From: Kiloniellales bacterium
Lineage (GTDB): Bacteria; Pseudomonadota; Alphaproteobacteria; Kiloniellales; JAKSDN01
Direction of reading: 5' to 3'
Assembly: GCA_022360075.1 (NCBI GenBank)
Contig: JAKSDN010000558.1
Span: forward strand, 1-7,708
DNA length: 7,708 nucleotides
Part shown: in pieces, positions 1-6,100 of the stretch
Position numbering within the stretch: position 1 is the first letter of the stretch
Layout: each line of letters starts with the position of its first letter
Translations under genes and position numbers: made by a program
Notes under the pieces: generated by a model
The model's database searches: none
Told to the model about the DNA's origin: nothing
What the model saw: only the letters and a program-made list of their open reading frames with translations

Positions 1-1
1 C

Positions 2-703
<702 letters not shown>

Positions 704-738
704 GCCGAAGCGACCGCAAGCGCGACACTCGAAGCGGA

Positions 739-763
739 CGGGCCGCTCCCTCGGGGCGGCCCG
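739..763 (+). other. GC-rich stem-loop in the phaA-phaB gap
   Basis: Bases 739-749 can pair with 753-763 (11 bp including one G-T pair) around a 3-base loop. No run of T follows, so it is not a standard Rho-independent terminator. It lies 35 bp after the phaA stop and 150 bp before phaB, where it could partly attenuate transcription or protect the phaA mRNA end. The rest of the 210-bp gap holds no gene that I can support. Confidence 0.4.
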
Positions 764-913
764 CCGCTCGTTCGGCCGGCCGCTCGCGGGGCGGGCTTGA
801 TCTCGCGCAACGACCTTGGACCCATCATCGCAATAGTGTTTTGATACGACATCGGCGCGTCCGCGCGCAGGCGCGGCAGCCGCAACAAAGGTTTGAAACG
901 GGGAGGATCAATC

Positions 914-1639
914 ATGGCGCGCGTTGCTTTGGTCACCGGCGGCACCCGGGGCATCGGGGCTGCGATCTCGATCGCTTTGAAGGACGCCGGCTACAGCGTG
1001 GCCGCGACCTACGGCGGCAACGACGAGGCGGCGAACAAGTTCAAGGACGAGACCGGCATTGCCGTCTACAAGTGGGACGTCGGCGACTTCGAAGCCTGCA
1101 AGACTGGCATCGCGCAGGTCGAGGCCGACCTCGGCCCGGTCGACGTGCTGGTCAACAACGCCGGCATCACGCGCGACGGCACGCTGCACAAGATGAGCGC
1201 GGACAACTGGCGTGCCGTGATCGCGACCAACCTCGACTCCCTCTTCAACATGACCCGCAATGTCATCGAGGGTATGCGCAGCCGTGGCTTCGGGCGCATC
1301 GTCAACATCTCCTCGATCAACGGCCAGAAGGGCCAATTCGGCCAGTCGAACTACGCCGCCGCGAAGGCCGGCCTGATCGGCTTCACCAAGTCCGTGGCCC
1401 AGGAGAACGCGGGCAAGGGCATCACCGTCAACGCGATCGCGCCCGGCTACATCGGCACCGAGATGGTCCGTGCCGTGCCCGAAGAGGTGCTCAAGGCGAA
1501 GATCCTGCCGCAGATCCCGGTCGGCCGCCTCGGCGAGCCCGAGGAGGTCGCGCGCTCCGTCGTCTTCCTGGCCGACGACGCCTCCGGCTTCATGACCGGC
1601 TCCACGCTGTCGATCAACGGCGGGCAGTACATGGCGTAA
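914..1639 (+). CDS. phaB: Acetoacetyl-CoA reductase PhaB (SDR family)
   Basis: NADPH-dependent reduction of acetoacetyl-CoA to (R)-3-hydroxybutyryl-CoA, the monomer used by PHB synthase. The protein has 241 residues, the usual PhaB length. It is a classical short-chain dehydrogenase: nucleotide-binding TGGTRGIG at residues 8-15, NNAG at 81-84, Asn106, Ser134, Tyr147 and Lys151 as the catalytic set, and the PhaB-typical GQKGQFGQ stretch around 137-144 just before the active Tyr. The ATG at 914 is chosen because GGGAGGA at 901-907 stands 6 bases upstream. A TTG at 893 in the same frame would add seven residues but would place that ribosome binding site inside the gene. It lies downstream of phaA on the same strand, with a 210-bp gap and its own strong ribosome binding site. 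It may be read through from phaA or have its own promoter; I see no convincing one. Confidence 0.95.
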   Translation: MARVALVTGGTRGIGAAISIALKDAGYSVAATYGGNDEAANKFKDETGIAVYKWDVGDFEACKTGIAQVEADLGPVDVLVNNAGITRDGTLHKMSADNWRAVIATNLDSLFNMTRNVIEGMRSRGFGRIVNISSINGQKGQFGQSNYAAAKAGLIGFTKSVAQENAGKGITVNAIAPGYIGTEMVRAVPEEVLKAKILPQIPVGRLGEPEEVARSVVFLADDASGFMTGSTLSINGGQYMA

Positions 1640-1650
1640 ACCCAGCCCTA

Positions 1651-1695
1651 GCGCCGAGGCGCGGCCTGCGAAACGAAAGCGCCAAGGCGCATTTC
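1651..1695. terminator. Two near-identical small hairpins after phaB (possible terminator)
   Basis: The 12-base palindrome GCGCCGAGGCGC (1651-1662) is repeated with one change as GCGCCAAGGCGC (1679-1690). The second is flanked by GAAA and TTTC arms (1675-1695, one bulged A), so it ends in a short T run on the plus strand and likewise on the minus strand. It lies between the convergent ends of phaB and the ccdA-like relic and could terminate from both sides. The stems are short, so the call is tentative. Confidence 0.35.
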
Positions 1696-1954
1696 AGAAT
1701 CGACGCAGGCCATTGCTGAAGACGCCGACGCGCTCGATGAACGCCGCGTGATCGTCCAGGGCGGCGCTGTTCTCCTTCAGCCATGCGGCGCGCCGTTTTG
1801 CCTTTTCACGCTGGCGCTCAGACAGCTCTGGGGTCGAGTTGTCTTCTCTTTCTTTTCCGATCCGATCGGCTCTCACCGGTGGCGTTCCGGCTTTCAGGTG
1901 GTTTGAGCGAGGGCCATCAAGCAAAGTACCGTGTTTGGAGGCCCAGATCTGCAC
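1694..1954 (-). pseudogene. Orphan CcdA-like antitoxin C-terminal remnant
   Basis: The open frame from a GTG at 1954 gives 86 residues. Residues about 44-86 look like the C-terminal half of CcdA-family antitoxins: a basic helix, then WLKENSAALDDHAAFIERVG and a final VFSNGLRRF (CcdA tails typically read W..EN...A......G......R.F). That half normally binds and neutralises the CcdB gyrase toxin. Residues 1-43 do not resemble the ribbon-helix-helix DNA-binding half, and I see no Shine-Dalgarno before the GTG; internal GTG and TTG codons are also possible starts. A CcdB gene should follow the antitoxin, toward lower coordinates, but that side is occupied by phaB. I therefore read it as a decayed, toxin-less relic. 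A functional small protein is possible but less likely. Family assignment is from memory of the CcdA tail pattern. Confidence 0.5.
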
Positions 1955-1978
1955 CTGAGGCCGCCCGAGAGCCGTTCT

Positions 1979-2000
1979 GACCGAATCTGCCGGATCGGTC
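1979..2000. promoter_or_regulatory. Inverted repeat upstream of the AhpD-like gene
   Basis: GACCG (1979-1983) pairs with CGGTC (1996-2000), extended by ATC (1985-1987) with GAT (1993-1995) around a 5-base loop with one unpaired A. It sits 36 bp before the start codon and upstream of the ribosome binding site, so it could be an operator or a 5' leader hairpin. No clear -35/-10 pair can be tied to it. Confidence 0.3.
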
Positions 2001-2035
2001 GGCTATGCAGGATCGAAACCAGAGGGAGGCCCTCC

Positions 2036-2446
2036 ATGGCCCTGGCACCGCTGATCGAATACGACGAGGCCTCCGCGGAGGTGCGGGCGGTCTATGACGA
2101 CATCATGGCGACGCGCCAGGTCGACTGGATCAACAACTTCTGGAAGGTCATCGCCAACGACCCGGCGACGCTGCGTCGGACCTGGGAGAGCCTGAAGGAG
2201 GTCATGGCGCCGGGCGTACTCGATCCTTTGATCAAGGAGATGGTTTTCGTCGCAGTCTCGGTGACCAACAACTGCGAATACTGCATCAAGTCGCACACCG
2301 CCGCGGCCCGCAAGGCGGGCATGACCCAGGAGATGATGGCCGAGCTGATCGCCGTGGTCGGCATGGCGAACGAGACCAACCGCCTCGTCACCGGCTATCA
2401 GGTCGAGGTCGACACGGCGATCGAGCAGGCCGCGCGCGGGGACTAG
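2036..2446 (+). CDS. Carboxymuconolactone decarboxylase / AhpD-like alkylhydroperoxidase family protein
   Basis: A 136-residue all-helical CMD-domain protein. Residues 68-87 carry the AhpD active-site layout: Glu68, Cys80-Glu-Tyr-Cys83 and His87. The Glu-to-first-Cys spacing of 12, CxxC, then His four later equals that of mycobacterial AhpD (Glu118, Cys130, Cys133, His137). The redox cysteine pair suggests thiol-dependent peroxide reduction rather than ring decarboxylation, but the physiological substrate and reductant cannot be read from sequence. The residue matching AhpD His132 is Tyr82 here, so the proton relay may differ. ATG 2036 is selected by AGGGAGG at 2023-2029, 6 bases upstream; the frame is open further 5' to 1931 but without family similarity. 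The Nudix gene begins 5 bases after its TAG, so the two are likely cotranscribed. Confidence 0.85.
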   Translation: MALAPLIEYDEASAEVRAVYDDIMATRQVDWINNFWKVIANDPATLRRTWESLKEVMAPGVLDPLIKEMVFVAVSVTNNCEYCIKSHTAAARKAGMTQEMMAELIAVVGMANETNRLVTGYQVEVDTAIEQAARGD

Positions 2447-2451
2447 GGAGC

Positions 2452-2877
2452 GTGAGCGACTATCCCAACCGGCCTTTGATCGGCGTCGGGGTGATCGTTT
2501 TCAAGGCCGATCGGGTGCTGTTGATCCGCCGCGGCAAGCCGCCGCGCGAGGGCCAGTGGAGCCTGCCCGGCGGCCGCCAGCGTTTGGGCGAGACGGTGCG
2601 CGCGACGGCGGTGCGTGAGGTGCGCGAGGAGACCGGTTGTGCGGTCGAGGTGACGACTCTGCTCGACGTCGTCGATTCGCTCACACGGGACCCGGCCGGC
2701 GTGATCCAATACCACTACACGCTGATCGACTTCCTGGCCGAGTGGCGCGATGGCGCGGCCCGCGCGGCCGGCGATGCGGCCGACGTAGCCTGGGCCGATC
2801 CGGACGCTCTCGCGCCCTACGATCTTTGGAGCGAGACCCGGCGGCTGATCGCTCTGGCTCGCGAGCGTCGGGCCTGA
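2452..2877 (+). CDS. Nudix hydrolase
   Basis: A 141-residue pyrophosphohydrolase that cleaves a nucleoside diphosphate linked to another group. The Nudix box is complete at residues 41-63: Gly41, Glu47, then REVREETG, which binds the metal and catalyses hydrolysis. WSLPGG just before it is typical of the ADP-ribose pyrophosphatase/MutT-like group. Substrate candidates are ADP-ribose, NADH or oxidised nucleotides, and none can be chosen from the sequence. The start is GTG at 2452, 5 bases after the AhpD-like stop codon. The GGGAG that could serve as ribosome binding site is only one or two bases away, so initiation probably depends on coupling to the upstream gene. No other in-frame start lies close upstream, and the fold needs the residues immediately after this one. 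The pairing with a peroxidase-like gene hints at a damage-control role; this is inference. Confidence 0.88.
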   Translation: MSDYPNRPLIGVGVIVFKADRVLLIRRGKPPREGQWSLPGGRQRLGETVRATAVREVREETGCAVEVTTLLDVVDSLTRDPAGVIQYHYTLIDFLAEWRDGAARAAGDAADVAWADPDALAPYDLWSETRRLIALARERRA

Positions 2878-2924
2878 CCTGATCTCAGCTCCTCGCGGAA
2901 CAGAGCGGCGCGGAACTGGCAGTA

Positions 2925-3140
2925 TCAGGCCTGGATCGGTCCGGCGGATAGGTCCGGATCGATCGCCTTCTGCCAAAGGTCATAGTCGCGCAGCAATCTG
3001 GAGTATCTGCGGGACAGCTCGGACAGCCTCAACAGTTTCTCGACGGAGTCGCCGTTCTGCGCGAGATCGTCGCGCAGCGTCGCGATCTGGGCCAGGTGGT
3101 TTGCCAGGTCGCCGGTCTTGTCGTCCTTGTCGGATCGCAT
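2925..3140 (-). CDS. Small helical protein A of unknown function (paralogue of the next minus-strand gene)
   Basis: 71 residues, highly charged, with no signal peptide or membrane segment. Residues 12-58 are predicted by eye to be helical or coiled coil, with leucines spaced in heptad fashion and a closing RRYSRLLRDYDLW segment. I recognise no family. Residues 22-56 align without gaps to residues 23-57 of the protein encoded just upstream on this strand: 14 of 35 identical, including Gly30, Ser32, Glu34-Lys35, Arg45-Tyr46 and Leu55-Trp56. The start is ATG at 3140, with GAAGGG two bases upstream, a little close. Codons are strongly G/C at the third position, as in real genes here. It is probably the second gene of a two-gene unit (64-bp gap) and is convergent with the Nudix gene. 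It could be a regulator-binding or scaffold peptide; nothing in the sequence decides this. Confidence 0.7.
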   Translation of the reverse strand: MRSDKDDKTGDLANHLAQIATLRDDLAQNGDSVEKLLRLSELSRRYSRLLRDYDLWQKAIDPDLSAGPIQA

Positions 3141-3204
3141 TGCCCTTCGTGGTCCTATGCGTTGTGCGTTATCGGGGTGAATTCAATGGGCGCGTTATGA
3201 CCGA

Positions 3205-3507
3205 TTATGGTTGATCGATCGTAAAGACAGCCGTCCTGCCCGGCGACAACACACTGAAGCGCAGCGGCGAATCGTCGTTCGCGGGTTCCGGCGGGTTGTC
3301 CGCATCGCGCAGGCACTGCGAGCCGCTGCCGTCGATCCAGAGCTCCGCCTGGCCGAGCTTCTGGCAATAGCGCTCGAGGAGCGCCGAGAGGAGCTGAATC
3401 TTCTCCTCCGAGCCGCCGCTTCGATCGATATCGGACTTAAGCCTCAAGATCGTCGTACGGAGGCGCTCAAGCTCAATTTCTTGAGTATGCTCGACGTGAA
3501 GTAGCAT
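3205..3507 (-). CDS. Small helical protein B of unknown function (paralogue of protein A)
   Basis: 100 residues from ATG 3507. The N-terminal half (about 5-57) is a leucine-rich, coiled-coil-like helix ending in LLERYCQKLGQAELW. The C-terminal 40 residues are Pro/Asp/Gly rich, then a possible beta tail (LRFSVLSPGRTAVFTIDQP). I know no family. Residues 23-57 match protein A at 14 of 35 positions with no gap; the match in this frame, not the opposite-strand frame, supports it as the coding strand. A TTG at 3543 would give 112 residues, but it falls inside a convincing -35/-10 pair, so I prefer the ATG, which also aligns the N-termini of the two paralogues. No good Shine-Dalgarno precedes either start. 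The upstream flank is visibly more AT-rich than the surrounding DNA. The extra C-terminal domain is absent from protein A, so the two are unlikely to be simply redundant. Confidence 0.66.
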   Translation of the reverse strand: MLLHVEHTQEIELERLRTTILRLKSDIDRSGGSEEKIQLLSALLERYCQKLGQAELWIDGSGSQCLRDADNPPEPANDDSPLRFSVLSPGRTAVFTIDQP

Positions 3508-3531
3508 CTGACGAATCTTAGCCCCACTTTT

Positions 3532-3560
3532 GTTATATGCCAAAGGACCGGACTGGTCAT
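3532..3560 (-). promoter_or_regulatory. Sigma70-like promoter for the small-protein pair
   Basis: Reading the minus strand, ATGACC (plus 3555-3560, 4 of 6 to TTGACA) is followed after exactly 17 bases by TATAAC (plus 3532-3537, 5 of 6 to TATAAT). The start of transcription would fall near 3525, giving a leader of about 18 bases before ATG 3507. It is the best promoter match in the window. A GACCGG...CCGGTC inverted repeat (3546-3551 with 3566-3571) overlaps the -35 and could be an operator. Confidence 0.55.
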
Positions 3561-3714
3561 TCGGGCCGGTCGTTCTTACTAGCCGTACTACCCAAATTCT
3601 TTCCGAATCGTAAAGGAATTCGATCTTGCATCGCTGCGGCGCGGGCGTGAGGCGTCATCAGGCGGCGCACAACGCTTGTCGGCGCGACGCCGGACCGCTA
3701 GGAGAAAGGCGCCC

Positions 3715-4611
3715 ATGAGCCTCGCAAAGTCGACCGCCAGTTCGCCGCCGCTTCGCCCGACGCTGATCGGTGGCGTCGCCGTCCTCCTGTGGTCGCTGCT
3801 CGCGCTCTTCACGACCTGGGCCGGCGGGATCCCGCCTTTTCAGCTCGTCGCCATGACCTTTGCCGTCGCCTTCCTGGCGAGCCTGCTCATGCTGGCGCTG
3901 CGGGGCCGCGCGGCCTTCGCCCGCCTGCGCCAGCCGCCGGCGGTCTGGGCTTTGGGCGTGGCGGGCCTGTTCGGCTATCACTTCTTCTATTTCGTCGCCC
4001 TGGCCAAGGCGCCGGCGGTCGAGGCCAGCCTGATCGCCTATCTCTGGCCGCTCCTGATCGTCTTGTTCTCGGCTCTGCTGCCCGGCGAGCAACTGCGCTG
4101 GTTCCACCTGGTGGGCGCGGCGATGGGCTTGGCCGGCGCCGCGCTGCTGGTCACGGGCGGCGGCGCGATCGCCTTCAAGGCGGAGTTCGCCCTCGGCTAC
4201 CTCGCAGCGCTCGCCTGCGCGCTCACCTGGTCGGCCTATTCGGTCGCGAACCGGCGCTTCGGCCAGGTGCCGACGGACGTGGTCGGCGGCTTCTGCGGCT
4301 TCGTGGCCCTGCTCGGCCTGCTCTGCCACGGGCTGCTGGAGACCACGGTCGTGCCGAATCCGCTCCAGGCGCTCGCCGTCCTGCTGCTCGGCCTGGGCCC
4401 GGTCGGCGCGGCCTTCTTCGCCTGGGACCACGGAACCAAGCATGGCAACATTCAGGCGCTCGGCGCCTTCTCCTACGCCGCGCCGCTGATCTCGACCGGG
4501 ATCCTGATCCTCTTCGGCCGGGCCGAAGCCACTTGGGTCGTCGGCCTGGCCTGCGCCTTGATCGCCGGCGGCGCGGTCTTGGCCTCCGCCGAGCTCCTGC
4601 GCCGCTCATGA
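3715..4611 (+). CDS. EamA/DMT-family transporter (YddG-like exporter)
   Basis: A 298-residue inner-membrane protein with about ten hydrophobic segments in two homologous EamA halves (roughly residues 15-148 and 158-294), the usual drug/metabolite transporter size. Marker stretches are EASLIAYLWPLLIVLFSALLPGE around 103-125 at the end of the first repeat and WDHGTKHGNIQALGAFSYAAP around 237-257 in the second; the latter recalls the aromatic amino acid exporter YddG and its relatives. The substrate is probably an amino acid or similar small metabolite, which is inference. ATG 3715 has AGGAG at 3700-3704, 10 bases upstream; a TTG at 3676 would only add an Arg-rich leader and would bury that site. 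Its TGA overlaps the ATG of the HAD gene (ATGA), so the two are translationally coupled. The 170 bp upstream are AT-rich around 3580-3630 and may hold its promoter. Confidence 0.87.
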   Translation: MSLAKSTASSPPLRPTLIGGVAVLLWSLLALFTTWAGGIPPFQLVAMTFAVAFLASLLMLALRGRAAFARLRQPPAVWALGVAGLFGYHFFYFVALAKAPAVEASLIAYLWPLLIVLFSALLPGEQLRWFHLVGAAMGLAGAALLVTGGGAIAFKAEFALGYLAALACALTWSAYSVANRRFGQVPTDVVGGFCGFVALLGLLCHGLLETTVVPNPLQALAVLLLGLGPVGAAFFAWDHGTKHGNIQALGAFSYAAPLISTGILILFGRAEATWVVGLACALIAGGAVLASAELLRRS

Positions 4612-5276
4612 GCCCGGCGCTCGTCATCTTCGATCTCGACGGCGTGCTGGTCGACAGCGAGCTGATCGCCGCGCGCGCCGTGGCCGAGCTCCTGAGCGAG
4701 CACGGGGCGCCGCTGACGACCGAGGAAGTCGTCGGCCGCTTCGCCGGCTTGACCGATCGCGAAATCGCGTCGGTGGTCGAGCGCGAGACCGGCCGGCGCC
4801 TGCCCGGCAACTTCGACGAGCTCGCTGATCGGCGCACGATGGCGCTCTTCGACGGTGTCCTGACCGCCGTGCCGGGTGCCGCCGAGACCTTGCCCCATAT
4901 CCACGTCCCGATCTGCGTGGCCTCGAATTCGCCGCCCGAACGCGTGTCGCGCTCGCTCGCGACGGTGGGGCTGGACCGCTTCTTCACCGACCAGACGCTG
5001 TTCTCGGCGCTGACCGTCGAGCGGCCGAAGCCGGCGCCCGACATCTATCTGCATGCCGCGGACCGGATGACCGTGGCGGTCCAGGATTGCCTGGTGGTCG
5101 AGGACAGCCCGACCGGCGTGCGGGCGGCGGTGGCCGCGGGCATGACCGTGCTCGGCTTCGTCGGCGCCGGCCATATCGCCGACCGCGAGGCCCATGGGGC
5201 CGGGTTGCGCGCGGAGGGCGCCAGCGCGATCCTGACGGTCTTCGCGGAGCTGAAGGGCTATCTGCCCGGACGTTAG
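4608..5276 (+). CDS. HAD-superfamily phosphatase (subfamily IA, YieH/beta-phosphoglucomutase-like)
   Basis: A 222-residue soluble haloacid-dehalogenase-type hydrolase, probably a phosphatase on a sugar phosphate or similar small phosphoester. All four HAD motifs are present: DLDGVLVD at 9-16 (nucleophile Asp9, acid/base Asp11), VASNS with Ser106, Lys141 in RPKPAPDIY, and the metal-binding VVEDSPTG with Glu165-Asp166. A helical cap occupies about 18-85, as in subfamily IA. The closest style I recall is E. coli YieH, a 6-phosphogluconate phosphatase, but substrate specificity cannot be read off. The start codon overlaps the transporter stop (ATGA); no separate ribosome binding site is needed for coupled re-initiation. 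The coupling suggests the phosphatase and exporter act on one metabolite stream, which is inference. The stop codon is inside a hairpin. Confidence 0.88.
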   Translation: MSPALVIFDLDGVLVDSELIAARAVAELLSEHGAPLTTEEVVGRFAGLTDREIASVVERETGRRLPGNFDELADRRTMALFDGVLTAVPGAAETLPHIHVPICVASNSPPERVSRSLATVGLDRFFTDQTLFSALTVERPKPAPDIYLHAADRMTVAVQDCLVVEDSPTGVRAAVAAGMTVLGFVGAGHIADREAHGAGLRAEGASAILTVFAELKGYLPGR

Positions 5277-5298
5277 CTTGAGGCGTGTTCAAGCTAGC
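5272..5298 (+). terminator. Hairpin overlapping the HAD stop codon
   Basis: Bases 5272-5281 pair with 5289-5298 (10 bp, one G-T) around the 7-base loop GGCGTGT. The TAG stop of the HAD gene (5274-5276) lies in the left arm. There is no T run behind it, so it is either a weak or Rho-assisted terminator or a 3'-end stabiliser for the exporter-phosphatase mRNA. Confidence 0.5.
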
Positions 5299-5400
5299 CG
5301 AAATACAAATCACTCCCGCAACTGGCCCGGCCTCGATTAAAGTCCGGCGGTTTCACGGCCCGCGGCTGGAGCCGGCCGGGTAAGCGATGGGAGGGCGACG

Positions 5401-5835
5401 ATGGCCGAGGAAGCGGACGAGAGGACCATCACCGGCGGCTGTCTCTGCGGCGCGGTCCGCTACCGCGCGCAAGGGCCCTTCCGTGACATCATCGCCTGCC
5501 ACTGCGAGATGTGCCGGCGCACCCACGGCCACTACGCCACCTACAGCAGCGTCGCCCGTGAGCGCCTCACCTTGACCGAGGATCGCGGCCTCAAGTGGTA
5601 CGACTCCTCCGACACGGCGCGGCGCGGCTTCTGCACCGGTTGCGGCGCAAGCCTGTTCTTCGAACCCCTCGGCTCGGGCCGGATATCCTTCGCCGCCGGC
5701 AGCATCGACCAGCCGAGCGGCCTGACGATCAGCCACCACATCTACGTGGCCGACGCCGGCGACTACTACGAGATCGACGACGACTTGCCGCGCTTCGCGC
5801 AGTCGAGTCAGAGCGCTCGGCCAACGGTCGGTTGA
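5401..5835 (+). CDS. GFA-family (glutathione-dependent formaldehyde-activating type) zinc protein
   Basis: 144 residues with the standard GFA/CENP-V fold signature: GGCLCGAVRY (Cys14, Cys16), ACHCEMCRR (Cys33, Cys35, Cys38) and GFCTGCGASLFFE (Cys78, Cys81), giving the seven cysteines that bind two zinc ions. The founding member, Gfa of Paracoccus, was described as speeding the glutathione-formaldehyde adduct, but most family members have no proven reaction, so only the family is claimed. It begins at ATG 5401 with GGGAGG at 5389-5394, 6 bases upstream. The gene stands alone: the exporter-phosphatase pair ends 124 bp before it behind a hairpin, and it converges with the alpha/beta hydrolase. 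The last ten residues are Ser/Gln-rich and unconserved in style, and the stop codon directly abuts a palindromic repeat, so the original 3' end may have been altered by that insertion. Confidence 0.88.
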   Translation: MAEEADERTITGGCLCGAVRYRAQGPFRDIIACHCEMCRRTHGHYATYSSVARERLTLTEDRGLKWYDSSDTARRGFCTGCGASLFFEPLGSGRISFAAGSIDQPSGLTISHHIYVADAGDYYEIDDDLPRFAQSSQSARPTVG

Positions 5836-6070
5836 CCCCCTCACCCAGCTCCGGCTAAGGCGCGGCCTGCGGCCTCCCCAAGCCTTCACAACCCTCCCCC
5901 TTGTTGGGGGCGCGGCGCAGCCGCGGGACCGCAGGTCGAAGGGGTGGGGGTGACGACGCCGCAGGCGTCACCGGAACAAGATGTGTGCACACCTTAGCCC
6001 CCGTGGGGGAGGGGGATGCGCAGGGTTGGTGCGGCGACAGCCGCGCCTTACCCGGAGCTGGGTGAGGGGG
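5836..6070. repeat. 235-bp MITE-like palindromic element with 31-bp inverted ends
   Basis: Bases 5836-5866 and 6040-6070 are inverted copies of each other, 30 of 31 matching (the mismatch is 5855 against 6051). Both ends begin with CCCCCTCACCCAGCTCCGG in their own orientation. Inside are further hairpins: CCCCC-TTGTT-GGGGG (5896-5910), CGCGGC-GCA-GCCGCG (5911-5925), a bulged GGTGA...TCACC stem (5949-5972), a perfect GTGTGCACAC palindrome (5983-5992) and CCCCC/GGGGG (5998-6009). There is no transposase frame and no clear target duplication at the borders. It fills the space between two convergent genes, starting at the base after the GFA stop, so it probably also folds the 3' ends of both mRNAs. 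It has the look of the intergenic palindromic repeats common in alphaproteobacteria. Confidence 0.72.
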
Positions 6071-6083
6071 CGTCCCGCACAGC

Positions 6084-6099
6084 ACGACGAAATCGTCGT
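6084..6099 (-). terminator. Short hairpin after the alpha/beta hydrolase stop
   Basis: ACGACG (6084-6089) pairs with CGTCGT (6094-6099) around AAAT, two bases beyond the hydrolase stop codon on the minus strand. There is no long T run after it. It is a possible transcription end or mRNA-stabilising structure, separate from the larger palindromic element next to it. Confidence 0.35.
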
Positions 6100-6100
6100 A

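Noticed and set aside
893..913. TTG at 893 as the phaB start
   Set aside because: It would put the GGGAGGA site inside the coding sequence, and PhaB proteins begin near the ATG at 914.
3211..3504. 97-residue plus-strand frame opposite small protein B
   Set aside because: The paralogy with protein A and the promoter both support the minus strand; this frame mirrors its helix.
3658..4443. 261-residue minus-strand frame opposite the transporter
   Set aside because: Composition is Arg/Glu/Gln/Ala low complexity, as expected from the antisense of a GC-rich membrane gene; it has no domain and no ribosome binding site.
3789..5276. Long 495-residue plus-strand frame
   Set aside because: Its second half is the HAD gene; the first part is an Arg/Ala-rich out-of-frame shadow of the EamA transporter, which has its own ribosome binding site and membrane pattern.
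5836..6070. CRISPR array or tRNA-like RNA in the hairpin-rich gap
   Set aside because: The structure is one large palindrome with inner hairpins, with no regularly spaced direct repeats and no cloverleaf.
5855..6085. 76-residue minus frame in the GFA-hydrolase gap
   Set aside because: Pro-rich translation of the palindromic repeat; the bases are explained by the inverted ends and hairpins.
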